Program-made: the position numbers and the translations under genes
Source of the DNA: JANWJE01 sp044326545
GTDB lineage: Bacteria; Chlamydiota; Chlamydiia; Chlamydiales; Parachlamydiaceae
Reading direction: 5' to 3'
NCBI GenBank assembly: GCA_044326545.1
Contig: JBIRBM010000034.1
Coordinates: 1 to 16,270, forward strand
Length of the DNA: 16,270 nucleotides
Notes under the pieces: model-generated
Database searches by the model: none
What the model saw: only the letters and a program-made list of their open reading frames with translations
What the model was told of the DNA's origin: nothing
Shown here: positions 14,455 through 16,270 of the stretch, piece by piece
Numbering within the stretch: the stretch's first letter is position 1
How the letters are laid out: the number at the start of each line of letters is the position of its first letter

Positions 14455-14511
14455 ATCGATGAAGAGAGCCTCTAAACATGAAGCTCTGCTCAAATTAACA
14501 AAGGATAAAAT

Positions 14512-14811
14512 ATGGGTTCTGGTTTCGCACGAAAAAAGAAAGAAGCAAAATTAATGCAGCAACAATTCAGCCAACTCCAAGAGAAGATGAGCACGGTAGA
14601 AGTGGCAGGATCAGCAGGAGGAGGGCTTGTCACCATTACACTGACTGGTGATGGAGAGATGAAATCAGTCAAAATCAAACCTGAATGTGTCGATAAAGAA
14701 GATATTGAAGGGCTTGAACTTCTCATCAAAACAGCCTATACAGAGGCTCAGAAAAAACTCAACACAGAATCTCCCCAAGGACTTGGTGGTTTAACGGGGC
14801 TTTTTGGATAG
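14512..14811 (+). CDS. ybaB: YbaB/EbfC-family nucleoid-associated protein
   Basis: At 99 aa it has the usual family length. The layout is an N-terminal helix (KKKEAKLMQQQFSQLQEKM, about 8-26), three strands around VEVAGSAGGGLVTITLTG (29-46) and MKSVKIKPEC, and a C-terminal helix (DIEGLELLIKTAYTEAQKKL) with a Gly-rich tail. YbaB dimers bind DNA and coat the nucleoid. The start has AAAGGAT 5 nt upstream. It follows dnaX on the same strand with a 220-bp gap filled mostly by the MITE-like element; elsewhere the two genes are normally close. From memory, C. trachomatis has the same pair (CT334-CT335). It is followed by a terminator, not by recR. Confidence 0.94.
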   Translation: MGSGFARKKKEAKLMQQQFSQLQEKMSTVEVAGSAGGGLVTITLTGDGEMKSVKIKPECVDKEDIEGLELLIKTAYTEAQKKLNTESPQGLGGLTGLFG

Positions 14812-14846
14812 TACTCCCCTTATTTTGGAGAGGATGAACTCAAAAT

Positions 14847-14875
14847 TTGGACAACAAAGACAAGGTATTGTCCAA
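14847..14875. other. Perfect 8-bp inverted repeat between convergent ybaB and TPR gene
   Basis: TTGGACAA (14847-14854) is inverted as TTGTCCAA (14868-14875) over 13 nt. No T tract follows directly. It may be an RNA 3'-end stabilising hairpin or a protein site. Confidence 0.3.
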
Positions 14876-14895
14876 CAATAACATGAGAAGAGCCC

Positions 14896-14922
14896 CTCTT
14901 GGCAATCCAAGAGCCTTATTTT
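14896..14922 (+). terminator. Intrinsic terminator of ybaB
   Basis: CTCTTGG (14896-14902) pairs with CCAAGAG (14907-14913) over the loop CAAT and is followed by CCTTATTTT. A third arm, CTCTTGG (14925-14931), can pair with the same middle arm, giving two mutually exclusive hairpins between the convergent genes. Confidence 0.6.
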
Positions 14923-14970
14923 GACTCTTGGGTGCCACGATCAATTGACTTGCTAAAAGAAGCCTAATGA

Positions 14971-16270
14971 TTAATAGTCTGTCTTATCCGAACGAATTCT
15001 CAGGAAGTTTTGATCACTCTCGGTGTTGCTAATCGGTTTGAGTTGCATGTGCAAGTTCTGCTCTAATTGATCGTGATCTTCCTCTTCTGGGTTGATTCTC
15101 TTTAGATCAGACTTTAAATCGTTTGTATCAGTAGCAGTGAAAAGGGAGGTTTTAAGATTGATCTGCTCTAATTCCTCTTGTGCCCACTCATTCGATGGAT
15201 TTAATCGAAGCACTTGTTCTAACAGCTCTTTCTTTGTCATCTGTACGTTCTCTACCTGCACAAACGGGACTTCAATTTTTTCTTCATCTTCAAGCAAAAA
15301 TGCTAACTCACAATACGCCTCTTCTAATAGGGGATCCAATCGAATTGCTTCTAGAAGTAAACTTTTTTTTGTCCATTTTTTCCCATCAGCAGTAAAGCTC
15401 CAATCGTTAAATAATGAATGTGCGAAATTCAGGTAACGGGAAGAAACATCGGGTTCAACGGAGATTAACTGAAAATGCACATTAAGAATGTCCCAGACTG
15501 TCCCATCCAACAAAGTAATCTTTTTAAGGTCTTGAATCTTTTCAATATCTTCAATCTCTTCAATCTCTTCAATATCTAAATAATCACGTAGATAATCCAA
15601 AGCTGGCACATCTTGAGGATTTAAATCGATAATGTTGAGGTAGCAATCCAATTTTGTCATCTGAGTCCCGTCATTCAATTCAACATAGCCATTGTCGGAC
15701 AATTGCGAAGCAATATAGGCATAAGCGTCACATAAATCTTCTACATCATTGCCTTCATTTTCTGGATAAAATTCTAAGAATTTAAGATAAAGATCCCAAC
15801 GAGTGATGACCTGTCCATCAGCCTTTTTAATCACTTCGTGGTCGAAAAGATCCTTTACCAGATCTCTGTAAACCGTATAATCAGTCGAGCCATTTTGGAG
15901 TTGACCAAGTAATGCTTGATAATCATCAGATAAATCATCAACACGGCCCATTACAGTCCATACTCCCAAATTAGAATCATCATCTTGTTCGTCATGGCTC
16001 TCAGAAAAATGTGAAGAGAGATCACTCTTTTCACTTCCTTTTTCAACGAATTCTTCATCCTTGTGAGATAAATCATTAACCCGGTCCACTGGTAATTCCA
16101 AATTAGAATCATCATCTTGTTCGTCATGGCTCTCAGAAAAATGTGAAGAGAGATCACTCTTTTCACTTCCTTTTTCAACGAATTTTTCATCCTTGTGAGA
16201 TAAATCATTAACCCGGTCCACTGGTAATTCCAAATTAGAATCATCATCTTGTTCGTCATGGCTCTCAGAA
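14971..16270 (-). CDS. TPR-like repeat protein with 44-residue N-terminal tandem repeats (5' end beyond window)
   Basis: The frame is open to the right edge, so the true start is outside; an apparent start at 16233 is a TTG (Leu) codon inside the repeat. The visible 432 residues begin with an acidic, Ser/Asp-rich region made of 44-residue repeats (ELPVDRVNDLSHKDE-VEKG-SEKSDLSSHFSESHDEQDDDSNL). A degenerate copy then leads into GRVDDLSDDYQALL. The rest is TPR-like units of the same style as the protein at 10295-12232. The two share an ordered set of segments: a GR..L start, DN(S) / GS, Y.DL, NDGTQMTK versus NDHTQMTK, and YL.D..D.EE. They are clearly paralogues. A short I-E-(D/E/K) run (15532-15576) lengthens one linker. 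There are no enzyme motifs. A protein-binding, possibly host-directed role is inference. Confidence 0.82.
   Translation of the reverse strand, partial: SESHDEQDDDSNLELPVDRVNDLSHKDEKFVEKGSEKSDLSSHFSESHDEQDDDSNLELPVDRVNDLSHKDEEFVEKGSEKSDLSSHFSESHDEQDDDSNLGVWTVMGRVDDLSDDYQALLGQLQNGSTDYTVYRDLVKDLFDHEVIKKADGQVITRWDLYLKFLEFYPENEGNDVEDLCDAYAYIASQLSDNGYVELNDGTQMTKLDCYLNIIDLNPQDVPALDYLRDYLDIEEIEEIEDIEKIQDLKKITLLDGTVWDILNVHFQLISVEPDVSSRYLNFAHSLFNDWSFTADGKKWTKKSLLLEAIRLDPLLEEAYCELAFLLEDEEKIEVPFVQVENVQMTKKELLEQVLRLNPSNEWAQEELEQINLKTSLFTATDTNDLKSDLKRINPEEEDHDQLEQNLHMQLKPISNTESDQNFLRIRSDKTDY
15532..15576. repeat. 9-bp tandem repeat inside the second TPR gene
   Basis: Four consecutive copies of TTCAATMTC (15541-15576) are preceded by one degenerate copy. 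On the minus strand they encode I-E-(D/E) triplets, giving DIEEIEEIEDIEK. It is in frame and varies only at one or two bases per copy, which is consistent with slippage. Confidence 0.75.
15968..16270. repeat. 132-bp direct tandem repeat, at least 2.3 copies
   Basis: Copies start at 15968, 16100 and 16232, and the third runs off the window. The two full copies differ at one position that I can see (GAATTCTTC versus GAATTTTTC, a Glu/Lys change). The period is 44 codons, so all copies stay in frame in the TPR protein. Near identity indicates recent expansion. It is not a CRISPR: there are no spacers. Confidence 0.92.

Noticed and set aside
14251..14475. 74-aa plus-strand ORF across the MITE-like element
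   Set aside because: It overlaps the dnaX end, runs through both inverted repeats, and has no ribosome site or family similarity.
16231..16233. Start codon of the second TPR gene at 16233
   Set aside because: It is a TTG that reads as Leu in the equivalent position of the other repeat copies; the frame remains open to the window edge.
15951..16259. Alternative-frame 102-aa repetitive ORF in the tandem repeat region
   Set aside because: The 132-bp period is a multiple of three, so any open frame repeats automatically. The long TPR frame explains the region and continues into the paralogous domain.
15968..16270. CRISPR array
   Set aside because: Repeats are directly adjacent at 132 bp with no spacers, and they are translated as protein repeats.

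Overview
The window looks like chromosomal DNA from a member of the Chlamydiae, most likely an environmental lineage (Parachlamydia, Waddlia or Simkania type) rather than Chlamydia itself. The main argument is the block phoH / short Cys-rich protein / SH3b-domain protein (about 2.3-6.2 kb). From memory it matches the order CT015-CT016-CT017 in Chlamydia trachomatis, where CT017 is the adhesin/invasin Ctad1. Further support comes from two long TPR-like proteins whose repeat style (helix pair plus a short beta segment, 'L.dg..MTk') I associate with environmental chlamydiae, and from the dnaX-ybaB pair. Genus assignment is inference; no rRNA gene is present.

Layout. 1-288 is non-coding and holds a 118-bp imperfect palindrome, small hairpins and one end of a miniature repeat element. 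289-382 (minus) is the SRP 4.5S-like RNA gene (ffs), with a T-tract terminator. 527-3596 (minus) holds phoH (PIN + PhoH ATPase), an unrecognised 194-aa protein and a zinc alcohol dehydrogenase of the cinnamyl-alcohol-dehydrogenase family, with gaps of about 60 bp. A divergent promoter region follows. Then on the plus strand come the 232-aa Cys-rich protein, a 358-bp gap with a terminator and a candidate small RNA, the Ctad1-like SH3b protein, a DUF455 ferritin-like protein coupled to it, and comM. rmuC (minus) converges on comM. A minus-strand TPR protein with a hydrophobic N-terminus follows.

12233-12626 is a divergent regulatory region with an inverted-repeat cluster, a 12-codon ORF with a perfect Shine-Dalgarno sequence, and a dnaX promoter. 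dnaX and ybaB (plus) are separated by a 163-bp MITE-like element with perfect 40-bp terminal inverted repeats. A second TPR protein, paralogous to the first, runs off the right edge on the minus strand. Its N-terminal part is built from near-identical 132-bp (44-residue) tandem repeats.

Functional themes are DNA maintenance and recombination (dnaX, ybaB, comM, rmuC), RNA metabolism and protein targeting (phoH, SRP RNA), and probable host-interaction or surface proteins (the SH3b protein and the TPR paralogues). The least explained parts are the small palindromic elements at 1-118, 211-236 and 14292-14454, the hairpin transcript near 4.7 kb, and the repeat-expanded TPR pair.
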